From NCBI GenBank assembly GCA_019637395.1, contig JAHBVR010000002.1:195495-259494 (forward strand): a stretch of DNA of 64,000 nt, read 5' to 3'. Both the position numbers and the translations under genes were made by a program. A model generated the notes under the pieces. It made no database searches, was not told the DNA's origin, and saw nothing but the letters and a program-made list of their open reading frames with translations. This document shows, piece after piece, positions 50,390 to 58,708 of the stretch. The DNA comes from Vulcanimicrobiota bacterium (lineage in GTDB: Bacteria; Vulcanimicrobiota; Xenobia; Xenobiales; JADMJV01). Position 1 is the first letter of the stretch. Each line of letters starts with the position of its first letter.

Positions 50390-50779
50390 GATGCGCAGGT
50401 TTTCCAGCACGTGCCTGGTTTCGGCATCCGCCCGGGCCGGGTCGAAGCTGGATTCGTGAGCCCCCTCGGCGTCGTAGAAGCGGAGCTTCCAAGTCCCCCC
50501 GCCTTTGGCGGGCTTGAGGAGCTGAGCGGCCAATCTCAGGTCGTTCAAGTCGGTCTCTCCCAGCCGGCCCTGTTGGAGGCCGCTGATCTCCCCGTGATTG
50601 CCCACTGTGAGCGTGCCGCGGGGGGTCTCCACCTCGAGTAAAAAACGCGGTTGCACGTGGGAGCGCGGAGTTGGATAGTGAGTGGGCCAGGGCATCTGCC
50701 CGCGCATGGCATAACCGCCCAGCAGCAGCAGAGCCATGAAAATGGAAGCCAAGAACTCGGGGATATTGCGCTTCAGCAT
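50330..50779 (-). CDS. Small membrane-anchored protein, unknown
   Basis: I do not recognise this 149-residue protein. A single N-terminal hydrophobic helix (EFLASIFMALLLLGGYAM) follows a short basic start. The exported part begins PWPTHYPTPR and contains a beta-strand region RGTLTVGNHGE and a helical end. I chose ATG 50779; an ATG at 50833 adds 18 residues and gives no better leader. The gene overlaps the aquaporin tail by 60 bases and diverges from the ankyrin gene. It may be a regulatory or surface protein. Confidence 0.5.
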   Translation of the reverse strand: MLKRNIPEFLASIFMALLLLGGYAMRGQMPWPTHYPTPRSHVQPRFLLEVETPRGTLTVGNHGEISGLQQGRLGETDLNDLRLAAQLLKPAKGGGTWKLRFYDAEGAHESSFDPARADAETRHVLENLRILGYLEMEPVHQQAGQSRPQ

Positions 50780-50835
50780 CGGACCATTGTGCCCGGAATG
50801 CAGGCCTGGGCGCAAGAGGAGAGAAGGTTTCATCT

Positions 50836-51615
50836 ATGCGAAAGAAAGCCGGAACTCTGCTGGCCGCCCTTCTGGCCGGAGCCCTCGCCGCCCAGGCACA
50901 ACCCCCCGCCTATATGCGCAAAGCCAAAGAAATCCAGGCGGAAGCGCGCAACATGCAGGAAAACTCCCGCAAGAACCCCCAGCAAGTCCCGGACTTTGAG
51001 GAGAACAAGCCAGCCGTCCCATCCAAGACCGGCAAATCTTCCTCCAGAGCTCACGCTCATAGCAACGGCGCCGAAAACGAGGAAGATAACGCCGCCCCCG
51101 GCAACGCCACCGCCAAAATGGGCGCCCAGGACGTGATGAAAGCCGCCAGTAGCGGTAATCTGGGAGAACTGCAACTATTGGAAAGCAAAGGCTATTCTCT
51201 GACCGCACCGGACGCCGAGCAGAATACTCCGTTGCATATGGCCGCCTATAAGAATCAAAAGGCGGTGGTCGACTATCTCCTGAGCCGTCCCGGCATCCTG
51301 AAAGATCCGCTGGATAAACGCGGTACTACCCCGCTGATGCTGGCCGCGGGCGCCGGGAACCTCAGCTGCGTGGAAAGCTTGCTGGCCTCGGGCTGCGATT
51401 TCAAAATCAAGGCTCCGGACGGCTCCACCGCTTTGCATCGGGCGGCCGCCCAGGGCCAACTGGCGGTGGTGGACAAGCTGCTGGAAGCCGGAGCCGACCC
51501 GGCAGCCACCGACGCTAAAGGCAACACGCCCGACAAACTGGCTCAACAGAAGAAAAAGGGCGATTGGGAGTCGGTCATATCTCACCTAAAGCAGGCTCAA
51601 AGCAACCAGCCTTAA
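50836..51615 (+). CDS. Exported ankyrin-repeat protein
   Basis: This 259-residue protein has a signal peptide (MRKKAGTLLAALLAGALAAQAQ), a charged Lys/Glu/Asn linker to about residue 90 and four ankyrin repeats: NTPLHMAAYKNQKAVVDYLL, TTPLMLAAGAGNLSCVESLL, STALHRAAAQGQLAVVDKLL and a partial NTPDKLAQQ. Ankyrin repeats mediate protein binding. In bacteria, exported ones can act as periplasmic inhibitors or stress partners. No obvious client gene is adjacent. ATG 50836 gives a proper signal peptide. Confidence 0.85.
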   Translation: MRKKAGTLLAALLAGALAAQAQPPAYMRKAKEIQAEARNMQENSRKNPQQVPDFEENKPAVPSKTGKSSSRAHAHSNGAENEEDNAAPGNATAKMGAQDVMKAASSGNLGELQLLESKGYSLTAPDAEQNTPLHMAAYKNQKAVVDYLLSRPGILKDPLDKRGTTPLMLAAGAGNLSCVESLLASGCDFKIKAPDGSTALHRAAAQGQLAVVDKLLEAGADPAATDAKGNTPDKLAQQKKKGDWESVISHLKQAQSNQP

Positions 51616-51697
51616 GCGCTTTAATACTTCTTTAAGGCTTGAGAACTATCGTTGGAAGACAGAGAGACAGACAAAAGTCAGAGGGAAATCAGCAAAT

Positions 51698-51856
51698 ATG
51701 TTCAGCCATAACTTGTATGAGGCTCTGTGCCAGAGCCAAAAAGCCGACGACCAGGCCGGCAGCGCCCAGACCGACGACTCCACCGTGATGGAAGCCATCG
51801 AGCGGGCCATGGAAACCTATCAGCGCCTTTTTGCCGGTCGCGACGCGGCCGAGTAG
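51698..51856 (+). CDS. 52-residue acidic small protein
   Basis: A short frame begins MFSHNLYEALCQSQKADDQ and ends QRLFAGRDAAE. GAGGGA lies about 11 bases before the ATG, which is acceptable though wide. The product is a helical, acidic protein with no membrane span. It overlaps the 3' end of the pseudouridine synthase gene by 37 bases. It could be a real microprotein or a chance frame. The third-codon-position GC content and lack of rare codons favour real. Confidence 0.4.
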   Translation: MFSHNLYEALCQSQKADDQAGSAQTDDSTVMEAIERAMETYQRLFAGRDAAE

Positions 51857-52461
51857 CCCCAATCCTCGCCCGTGGGGCACTCTAAGGTCAGTGATAGGCC
51901 ACTGACCGGATGCTCCAGTTCCAAGCGCCAGGCGTGTAGCCACAAGCGACTGCTGGCCTCTCCCCCGTAGAGTTTGTCTCCTACAATCGGCCACCCCCGA
52001 CTCTGACAATGAACCCGTAACTGATGTTTCCGCCCGTGCAGCGGATGGAGTTCCAGCAAGGCATAGGCCCCCTGGCTCTCGCGTCGGACAAACCGAGTCA
52101 CCGCCTCTTTGCCGACGGGAGCAGCGCGCACTCGACCCTTCGTTTCGGCCAGCGGCTGATCGATACAACCCTGCTGAGGCGGCCTGCCCTTGACGCGAGC
52201 CAGGTAGGTTTTGCGGATGCGCCGCTGTTCAAAGGCCTGAGCCAGGGGCGCGCAGGCTCGCAGGGAGTGAGTGAGCACGAGCAGTCCCGAGGTTTCCAGA
52301 TCCAGGCGATGATGCATCACCAGTTTCGCGGCCTGAAGCTCGCCGCGCAACCAGTTGACCAGGTCGGGCCGGGCCGGGTCGGCGCTGGGATGGCTGAGCA
52401 ATCCGGCCGGCTTGTAGACCGCCACCAGATCCTCATCCATATAAATAATACGGGGTTTCAC
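51820..52461 (-). CDS. RluA-family pseudouridine synthase
   Basis: This is an RNA pseudouridylase of 213 residues. The catalytic Asp54 lies in HHRLDLETSG, preceded by AVYKPAGLLSHPS and followed by YLARVKG and HPLHGRKHQLRVH, all RluA hallmarks. No S4 domain is present, so it is the short single-domain type (TruC/RluA-like). It cannot be assigned to a particular tRNA or rRNA site from motif alone. The start is GTG 52461. It overlaps the 52-residue gene convergently. Confidence 0.9.
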   Translation of the reverse strand: MKPRIIYMDEDLVAVYKPAGLLSHPSADPARPDLVNWLRGELQAAKLVMHHRLDLETSGLLVLTHSLRACAPLAQAFEQRRIRKTYLARVKGRPPQQGCIDQPLAETKGRVRAAPVGKEAVTRFVRRESQGAYALLELHPLHGRKHQLRVHCQSRGWPIVGDKLYGGEASSRLWLHAWRLELEHPVSGLSLTLECPTGEDWGYSAASRPAKRR

Positions 52462-52503
52462 CCGACCCCGTGTTCAAGGGGGGGGCGCCAGGCCCTTGCG
52501 AAG

Positions 52504-52533
52504 TGCGTGCACCGGTTCCGGCAATGCGTGCAC
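52504..52533. promoter_or_regulatory. Paired TGCGTGCAC direct repeats before the DAHP synthase fusion
   Basis: TGCGTGCAC occurs at 52504-52512 and 52525-52533, exactly 21 bases (two helical turns) apart. Each copy contains the palindrome GTGCAC. They lie about 70-100 bases before the start of the aromatic amino acid gene, where an operator for amino-acid feedback would be expected. No known regulator was matched. Confidence 0.35.
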
Positions 52534-52600
52534 GGGTGAGCGCGGGCCGGGTTGTCGCCTGCGCAGGATTTGCTCCCCCTTTCTGAGGAAAGCGCAGAGC

Positions 52601-54490
52601 ATGATCGTCGTTCTCCGTCCTGATTTGCAACCCGGCCAACTCGAATCGCTGCAGTCGATATTGGCCCGCAAGGGTCTGGAAACCAAGCTCATTCAGGGAA
52701 CGGAACGCCAGGTACTGGCCGTTATCGGCCATACCCCCAAAGATACCCGGGAGATCGAGCAACTCCCCGGGGTCAGCCAGGTCATCAAGGTCGGCCGGCC
52801 CTACAAACTGGCCGCTCGCGAAGCCGGCATGGAAACTCAGACCAGCCGGGTCATGGTGGGTTCCTGGGAAATCGGCGGCCCTCAATTGGTGGTGATGGCC
52901 GGTCCCTGCTCGGTGGAATCGCGCCAGGGTCTGCTCGACATCGCCTCCAAGGTCAAGGGGGCGGGCGCCCATATCCTGCGCGGCGGCGCCTACAAGCCGC
53001 GAAGTTCACCATACGCCTTCCAGGGAATGGGCCAGGAGGGCCTGGAAATCTTGGCTGAGGCGCGCAAGTTATACGGTTTGCCCATCGTCACCGAAGTGGT
53101 TTCCCCGGCCCACGTGGATCAGGTGGCCGCCTACACCGATCTTTTTCAGATTGGCGCGCGCAACATGCAAAACTTCGAGTTGCTCAAGGCGGTGGCCGCC
53201 ACCGACAAACCCGTCCTGCTCAAACGCGGTCTCTCGGCCACTATTGAGGAATTCCTGATGTCAGCGGAATATGTGCTGGCGGGAGGCAACGGGGTGCGGG
53301 TGATTCTCTGCGAACGAGGGATTCGCACCTTTGAGCCGAGCACGCGCAATACGCTGGACCTATCCTCGATTCCGGTGATTCGGGCGCTCAGCCACCTGCC
53401 CATCATCGTCGATCCCAGCCACGGCACCGGCCACCGCAACTACGTGGCTTCCATGGCTCTGGCGGCCGTGGCCGGTGGTGCCGACGGACTGATGATCGAG
53501 GTTCATCCCAACCCTCCCGAAGCGCTTTCCGATGGGGCCCAGAGCCTCTATCCCCACCAGTTCGAAAAAGTGATGCGCGACGTGGCTGCTATCGCACCCG
53601 TGGTAGGCCGCCACCTGGGGGTGGAGTTTCGCCGACCGCCCGCTCCTATCACGGTGGCCCGCCAGGGACAGTCGCGCGCCGCCTATCAGGGCGAGCCGGG
53701 CGCCTACAGCGAGAGAGCGCTGCGCAAATTTTTCGGAGCTTCGGTGGAGGCCGTGCCCTGTCACAGCTTCGCCGAGACCTTTTCCCAGGTAGCCAGCGGC
53801 GCCACGCAATATGCTGTGCTACCCATGGAGAACTCTCTGGCGGGCAGCGTCCAGCCGAACTATGAGTTAATTCTGGAACATCCCGAGTTGCAGGTGGTAG
53901 GCGAAATCTCGCTGCGTATCTGCCATAGTCTGATCGTGCATCCCGGCACGCGCCTGGAAGACATCAAGCGAATCTATGCGCATCCTCAGGCCGCAGCCCA
54001 ATGTGAAGACTTTCTGCGCGCCCATCCCGACTGGGAAATTTTTCACGTCTATGACACCGCCGGCAGCGTCCACTATATACAGAAGAATGGTCTGCGCGAT
54101 GCTGGCGCCATCGCGGCTCGTCAGGTCGCGGAACAACTACAACTGGAAGTTCTCCAGGAAGGTATCGAAAGTCATCCCCGCAACTACACCCGCTTCTGGA
54201 TGCTCGAGCGGGGAGGCCAGGCCGTCGCGGGCGGGGACAAAGCCAGCATTATCTTCGATACTCCGGACCATCCCGGCGCTCTGCATCAGGCTCTGGGTAA
54301 ACTGACGGAACAGCAGATCAACCTGCACCGTCTGGAAAGTCGCCCCATTCCCGGCAAACCCTGGGAATACCGTTTTTTTGCCGATCTGCAGGTGCCCGAG
54401 GAGCCTCAGGCGCTGGAGAAAGCACTGGAATCCCTGCGCGTTTTCTGCCCCTTCTACCGCCTCTTGGGGATCTACCGGGCGGCGGACTGA
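52601..54490 (+). CDS. DAHP synthase - prephenate dehydratase fusion
   Basis: This 629-residue bifunctional protein covers the first and a late step of phenylalanine synthesis. Residues 1-70 are the ferredoxin-like regulatory domain of type I-beta DAHP synthases. Residues about 75-335 are the DAHP synthase barrel (MAGPCSVES, LRGGAYKPRSSPY, DPSHGTGHR). Residues 359-538 are prephenate dehydratase (AYQGEPGAYSERA, PMENSLAGSV, NYTRFWML), and residues 546-625 are an ACT domain with GALH and ESRP effector motifs. No chorismate mutase domain is present, unlike common P-proteins. ATG 52601 is preferred; the upstream frame has no family residues. The next gene overlaps by one base. Confidence 0.93.
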   Translation: MIVVLRPDLQPGQLESLQSILARKGLETKLIQGTERQVLAVIGHTPKDTREIEQLPGVSQVIKVGRPYKLAAREAGMETQTSRVMVGSWEIGGPQLVVMAGPCSVESRQGLLDIASKVKGAGAHILRGGAYKPRSSPYAFQGMGQEGLEILAEARKLYGLPIVTEVVSPAHVDQVAAYTDLFQIGARNMQNFELLKAVAATDKPVLLKRGLSATIEEFLMSAEYVLAGGNGVRVILCERGIRTFEPSTRNTLDLSSIPVIRALSHLPIIVDPSHGTGHRNYVASMALAAVAGGADGLMIEVHPNPPEALSDGAQSLYPHQFEKVMRDVAAIAPVVGRHLGVEFRRPPAPITVARQGQSRAAYQGEPGAYSERALRKFFGASVEAVPCHSFAETFSQVASGATQYAVLPMENSLAGSVQPNYELILEHPELQVVGEISLRICHSLIVHPGTRLEDIKRIYAHPQAAAQCEDFLRAHPDWEIFHVYDTAGSVHYIQKNGLRDAGAIAARQVAEQLQLEVLQEGIESHPRNYTRFWMLERGGQAVAGGDKASIIFDTPDHPGALHQALGKLTEQQINLHRLESRPIPGKPWEYRFFADLQVPEEPQALEKALESLRVFCPFYRLLGIYRAAD

Positions 54491-54954
54491 TGGCCTTACC
54501 TTTCCGGCCCAACGTTTGCATGCTGGTTTACAATCAGCATTTTGACCTCTGGATCGGCGAGCGCTTCGGGGCCAGCACCTGGCAGTTTCCCCAGGGCGGG
54601 GTCAATCAGAAAAGGCCCGTGCGCGACAGCGTGATCCGCGAACTGCGCGAGGAACTGGGGCTGCGTCGTCGCCACCTGGGGGAAATCACCCCCCTGGTGG
54701 CCACCCACCGCTACGAGTTTCAACGCACTCCGCCCCGCTGGCAGGGTCGCTGGGCGGGCCAGGAGCAAACTTTTTGGGCGGTGCAGTTTTTAGGCCGTGA
54801 TGAGGAGATCGACCTGACCGGCCACCACCCCCAGGAATTTTCGCGCTGGGAGTGGTGCCCCGCCGACCAGTTACTGCTGCGAGTCGAACCTATACGCCGT
54901 CCCGGCTATGAGCGTCCACTGGGAGAGTTTTTGGAGAAGATTGCCCGCTTGTGA
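54490..54954 (+). CDS. Nudix hydrolase (RppH-like)
   Basis: This 154-residue protein resembles RNA pyrophosphohydrolase, which removes 5' pyrophosphate from mRNA. N-terminal FRPNVCMLVYN and the RppH-type WQFPQGGVN precede a Nudix box whose catalytic part is RELREELGL. The first Glu of the canonical box is not kept (Arg instead), but the catalytic Glu cluster is. The start overlaps the DAHP synthase stop by one base (TGATG), so they are co-translated. A dinucleoside polyphosphate substrate is also possible. Confidence 0.85.
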   Translation: MALPFRPNVCMLVYNQHFDLWIGERFGASTWQFPQGGVNQKRPVRDSVIRELREELGLRRRHLGEITPLVATHRYEFQRTPPRWQGRWAGQEQTFWAVQFLGRDEEIDLTGHHPQEFSRWEWCPADQLLLRVEPIRRPGYERPLGEFLEKIARL

Positions 54955-55022
54955 ACATGTCATAAAATAATGCTAACTTTCCGTCTATCGAATTGTAGAG
55001 CTCTCTCCTTCATAATCACTCT

Positions 55023-55724
55023 ATGATCCGTGAGATTCCGAATGGTCTGAAGCCGAAGCAGTCCAACGAGCTTAAAGCGAAGCAAATCCAGGCTTTGCAG
55101 CAGGCGGAAGCAGCCCGGAAGCTGGAAACGGATCCCGACAAGCAAAAAAACCTCCCTCTCGTTGACCAGGTGACCGCCTCGCGCGAGATTTCCGAAGAGT
55201 TCGACGGAGCCTACGAGCAGAAAGAACATCAGGGCCTGGAGGCGCTGCTGGCCAACTTCGGCGCTCAGGAGCCCAAGAAGCTCGAAGCCAACGACAAGGT
55301 GAACGAGGTCGGCAAGGGCAGCGAGGTCGCCAGGATCAAGGAAAATCCCGACAAGAAGCCTCCGGTGCGCGAACTCAAAGAAGACGAAAAGCGCTCCATC
55401 GACAAGGCCAAGGACCCGAAAGCCGCCGACCGGATGGGCAACCTCAAAGTTTCTTCGAAAAAAGAAGCTCAGGGCGTCAAAGACAAGCCCCAGGCGCCCA
55501 CCAGTGAGCACAATCCCAACCATCACAAGATGGGCAGCAAAGGTGCCCCCAAAACCGACGCCCCGCGCCCGGTCGGCGCCACCGAACAACTGAGAGCTCC
55601 CAAACCCGACGGTAAAGTCGGCTTGCGCCAGCTCCCGCAAATGCGCAACAATGGCGCCGACAAGACCGACTTCTCCGAAGAAATCAAACAGGCCCTGGCC
55701 TCTCAAAAACAAGCGGTCGCCTGA
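55023..55724 (+). CDS. Highly charged disordered protein, unknown
   Basis: This 233-residue protein is almost wholly Lys, Glu, Asp, Gln, Ala and Pro, without a signal peptide or membrane span, so it is probably intrinsically disordered. No family is recognised. The segments KQSNELKAKQIQALQQAEA and FSEEIKQALASQKQAV are predicted helices at the two ends. CATAAT at 55011-55016 lies only 7 bases before ATG and there is no Shine-Dalgarno sequence, which suggests a leaderless message. It is flanked by unrelated genes. Confidence 0.65.
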   Translation: MIREIPNGLKPKQSNELKAKQIQALQQAEAARKLETDPDKQKNLPLVDQVTASREISEEFDGAYEQKEHQGLEALLANFGAQEPKKLEANDKVNEVGKGSEVARIKENPDKKPPVRELKEDEKRSIDKAKDPKAADRMGNLKVSSKKEAQGVKDKPQAPTSEHNPNHHKMGSKGAPKTDAPRPVGATEQLRAPKPDGKVGLRQLPQMRNNGADKTDFSEEIKQALASQKQAVA

Positions 55725-55842
55725 CCTCCGGCTCTAAGTTTCCCCCGCCCTGCCCTGATGGGTGCAAAACCGGCGTTCGAGGCTTCGCCCCGAACACGCG
55801 GTTTGACACTCGGTCGCCACATACCAACGCAGGGAGGAGCAG

Positions 55843-56196
55843 GTGGAGTTAGAAAATAGCCGGGCTATGGATGAATTGATTGCGCAGGTACGCCAGTTGG
55901 GGATGACTCTAGCCGCCAATGTGGCTGAATTCGACCTTGGACCGGTTTTCGAGAAACTCAGTCATGCGGCCGGGCCTAAAAAAGGACGGCTACTGGACCT
56001 GATCGACGGGAGCAGCGTGGTGATCAATTCCAACCACCCGATGGCCTCCAAGCTGGCCGATGGCAAGCCCGGGAGGGCTCAGGTGCTGGCCTCGGCCATC
56101 ATCAGCCTGGTCAATCGCGCCGAAAAAGACCTCACCGACCACCACCAGCGGCATCTGCACCGCTATCTACTCGAGAGCATGGTCTCTTCAACCTAG
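55843..56196 (+). CDS. Small helical protein, unknown
   Basis: This 117-residue product, mostly helical, starts at GTG 55843 with GGAGGAG about 10 bases upstream. Blocks such as VFEKLSHAAGPKKGRLLDLI and VLASAIISLVNRAEKDL are amphipathic. No family is recognised. It follows the disordered protein on the same strand after 118 bases and overlaps the convergent M1 peptidase gene by 9 bases. A regulator or adaptor role is conceivable but unsupported. Confidence 0.55.
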   Translation: MELENSRAMDELIAQVRQLGMTLAANVAEFDLGPVFEKLSHAAGPKKGRLLDLIDGSSVVINSNHPMASKLADGKPGRAQVLASAIISLVNRAEKDLTDHHQRHLHRYLLESMVSST

Positions 56197-57612
56197 GGGG
56201 TTGCCCGGCCACGGAGGGAGCTTGGACTGGCGCAGCCACCTGTCGAAGAATTCCGTCTTGTCCTGGCCGCTGACCGTGTTGACCACGGCGATGAAGTCGT
56301 CGGTGGTGACGTTTTTGCCGCGATACTGCTCACCGTAGGTTTTCAAGCAGTTGAAGAAGGTTTCGTCCCCCAGGTCCTTGCGCAGCAAATGCAGAGTTAC
56401 CGCTCCGCGATTGTAGACGTTCTCGCTGAACATATCGTTCTCGCCCGGGTCGACCACCGGCGGACTGTTGCGGGGGAGGAACATGTACATCTGATACATG
56501 GCGCGGTCCAGCTTCTTGAAGCTGCCGTCGTGCTCGTGCTTCCACTGCATGTGAGAGTAGTTGGCGAAGCCTTCGTTGAGCCAGATGTCCTTCCAGTTTT
56601 CCACGCTGGTGCTGTTGCCCCACCACTGGTGAGCCAGTTCGTGAGCGTAAATATACTCAGCGCGTTTATCACCGGTAACCATGCCGCGTTCGTAAATGGG
56701 ACGGGTCTGGGTTTCCAAAGCCGCGCCACCCACGTTGGCGTTGATCACCAGGTTGCCGTAGGTCTCGAAGGGGTACTTGCCATAGCGGTTGGAGAACCAC
56801 TCCATCATTTCGGGCACCCGCTCGAAGTCTTTTTTGGCCTTCTTGGCCACCGGGGTGGCAAAGAAGTTATGGATGGGCACGCCCTCCGGGCCGGTCTGCA
56901 GCTGTTCTTCGAATTTGCCCACGTTGACGGTGGAGAGATAACTGGCCATCGGATCTTGAGCGTCCCATACGTAGGTGGTTTTGTCCTCACCCAGCGGGCT
57001 CTTCTCGACCAGCTTACCGTTACAGACCGCCTGGTAGTCGTTGGGTACGGTCACGTAGAATTTATAGGTGGCCTTGTCCCGAGGGTGATCGTTGACCGGA
57101 TACCAGGTGCTGGACCCGTCGGGCTCGGAGAGCACATAGCTGCCGCCGTCGTCCGTGGGATTCCAGCCGATGGTGATGGGGGCGTGGCTGGATTCGTAAG
57201 GCACCGGGTTGCCGGCGTAGTCGACCTTGACGCTGAAATCCTGACCGGCCAGCAGGGGTTGCTCCGGAGTGATGGTCAATTCGCCGCCTTCGCGCTGGAA
57301 TTTGGCTTCGGTCCCGTTGACGGTGATGTGGGCGATATCGAAGTTGCGGAAGTCCAGGTTAAAGGCATCCAGGTCCTGCAGAGCCCTGGCCTTCATTTCG
57401 CAACTGGCGGTCAGGTGATTGTTGGCCGGGTCGACGTCCAGACGCAGATCATAGTGGTCGGCGTCGTAGCCTCCGTTGCCCATGGTGGGGAAATACGGGT
57501 CGCCCACGCCGGCAGCGCCCACCCGGTCGGAATCAGGTTGTTGGAGACCGGTAGCTTTGGTGCGGGGGTGGAAGCGATGGCAGCAGAAGTGTTCGGGAGG
57601 CTTGACTTGCAT
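56188..57612 (-). CDS. M1-family aminopeptidase
   Basis: This zinc metallopeptidase of 474 residues has the HExxH motif in YAHELAHQWWG and the third ligand Glu 18 residues later in WLNEGFANY. The usual GAMEN exopeptidase motif appears as a variant, NANVGGAALE, which may alter substrate choice. There is no signal peptide; the N-terminus (HFCCHRFHPRT) has a CC pair. It is short for an M1 enzyme, lacking the C-terminal armadillo domain, as in the compact bacterial M1 group. A long antisense frame over it is spurious. Confidence 0.9.
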   Translation of the reverse strand: MQVKPPEHFCCHRFHPRTKATGLQQPDSDRVGAAGVGDPYFPTMGNGGYDADHYDLRLDVDPANNHLTASCEMKARALQDLDAFNLDFRNFDIAHITVNGTEAKFQREGGELTITPEQPLLAGQDFSVKVDYAGNPVPYESSHAPITIGWNPTDDGGSYVLSEPDGSSTWYPVNDHPRDKATYKFYVTVPNDYQAVCNGKLVEKSPLGEDKTTYVWDAQDPMASYLSTVNVGKFEEQLQTGPEGVPIHNFFATPVAKKAKKDFERVPEMMEWFSNRYGKYPFETYGNLVINANVGGAALETQTRPIYERGMVTGDKRAEYIYAHELAHQWWGNSTSVENWKDIWLNEGFANYSHMQWKHEHDGSFKKLDRAMYQMYMFLPRNSPPVVDPGENDMFSENVYNRGAVTLHLLRKDLGDETFFNCLKTYGEQYRGKNVTTDDFIAVVNTVSGQDKTEFFDRWLRQSKLPPWPGNPLG

Positions 57613-57664
57613 ATCCTTAGCATAGGGCAGTGGTCAGGATTGGGGGTTTCCGAATTGTTGCCCG

Positions 57665-58693
57665 TCAGACGCCTGCCCAAGCCTGGGCGTAGAGCTGGTG
57701 GGGAACGGTTAAATAGCCTGGATACTCGGCTCGCGCTTTCACAATTTCGTCATGTCTAAGCGTCCAGGTCAACCATGACTCGGTGCTTTCGGCCAGCACT
57801 TCTCCGTCGGGCCCGATGACCACACTGGGCCCTCCGATGGGTGGAGCGTCTAAATCGGGCCGGTTGACGCTGAGCAGATAGCAGCCGCTGAGCCGAGCCA
57901 TGGCCTGCATCACCAGACGCCAGTTCGGATAAGTTCCCCGCTCGGTGGCGCGCGGCAGCAAGATGGCCGCGGCACCCTGGGCGCGCAAGAACATGGAGCC
58001 AAAGGGTCGCTGGATGTCGGAGCAGAGCTGGATGCCCAGGGGAAATCCCAGATCGTCGCAGACGCGCGGCCCGGCTTGACCGGGGTCGTAGTGGTTGGCT
58101 TCCCAGAACCCCGGTTCTTGGGGGAGATGAATTTTTTCGTAACGTAGCTTCAGCTCACCCTGAGGGCTATAGAGCAGAGCCGTGTTACGCCGTCCCAGCA
58201 GACTGCCTCCCAGCAGCCACTTACCCGAATCTCGGGCCACCCGGGACTGCTCCTCGGCTCGGCCCAGATCCTCGTCCTGAGGGTCTCGCTCGGGTTGGGC
58301 CGGGCACCAGCGATGCCAGGGCAGCTCGGGTAGTACGACCAGATCGGCCTGGATTCCCCGCAACTCTTCGGCCGTCGGGCGGATACCCCGATGCAAAGCG
58401 ATGGTCAGATCGCGCAGCGGGGTGAGCGGTTCGGCCCGGGTGACGGCCGAGCAGGGAAGGGAGGCGTAGAGATGAGGAAAGCCGTTTTCCACCTTCAGGC
58501 CGGCCGGCAGCGCGGTTTCGTCGATGTGCAACAGTACCAGGCCGGATTGGCCCTGATAGTAGCGCTGCAGAGTCAGGCGCCACTGGTGAGGGTAGGAAAA
58601 ATGGATAAAGCCTTCGGTTTTCAGACTGGCGGGGCGGTACTCGCCATCGGCCTGGCTGGCCTGCCATTCGGACTGCTGGGCAATATGAAACAA
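57665..58693 (-). CDS. DUF952 - carbon-nitrogen hydrolase fusion
   Basis: This one frame of 342 residues joins two families. Residues 1-95 are DUF952 (FHIAQQSEWQASQ, GFIHFSYPHQ, LVLLHIDETAL, FPHLYASL), a domain with an ADP-ribosyltransferase-like fold of unknown role. Residues about 105-340 are a nitrilase-superfamily domain with all three catalytic residues: Glu123 in LPELPWH, Lys187 in RYEKIHL and Cys224 in IQLCSDIQ. The enzyme probably hydrolyses an amide or nitrile. The start is TTG 58693, six bases after an extended -10 box, so the message may be leaderless. Confidence 0.85.
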   Translation of the reverse strand: MFHIAQQSEWQASQADGEYRPASLKTEGFIHFSYPHQWRLTLQRYYQGQSGLVLLHIDETALPAGLKVENGFPHLYASLPCSAVTRAEPLTPLRDLTIALHRGIRPTAEELRGIQADLVVLPELPWHRWCPAQPERDPQDEDLGRAEEQSRVARDSGKWLLGGSLLGRRNTALLYSPQGELKLRYEKIHLPQEPGFWEANHYDPGQAGPRVCDDLGFPLGIQLCSDIQRPFGSMFLRAQGAAAILLPRATERGTYPNWRLVMQAMARLSGCYLLSVNRPDLDAPPIGGPSVVIGPDGEVLAESTESWLTWTLRHDEIVKARAEYPGYLTVPHQLYAQAWAGV

Positions 58694-58699
58694 GGCGAA

Positions 58700-58708
58700 A
58701 TTATAACA
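58700..58708 (-). promoter_or_regulatory. Extended -10 promoter of the DUF952-nitrilase gene
   Basis: TGTTATAAT on the minus strand is a consensus extended -10. The start codon TTG at 58693 begins 6 bases after it, so transcription should start at or within a base or two of the start codon, and no ribosome binding site is possible. The rest of the 297-base gap to the histidine kinase gene holds only the hairpin at 58943-58969. Confidence 0.65.

Noticed and set aside
52462-52600. T-box or other tRNA-binding riboswitch before the aromatic fusion gene
   Set aside because: No specifier loop, T-box sequence or terminator/antiterminator pair could be recognised, only the paired direct repeats.
56389-57759. 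456-codon frame antisense to the M1 peptidase gene
   Set aside because: The opposite strand carries the HExxH zinc motif and a normal domain order. The antisense frame has none.
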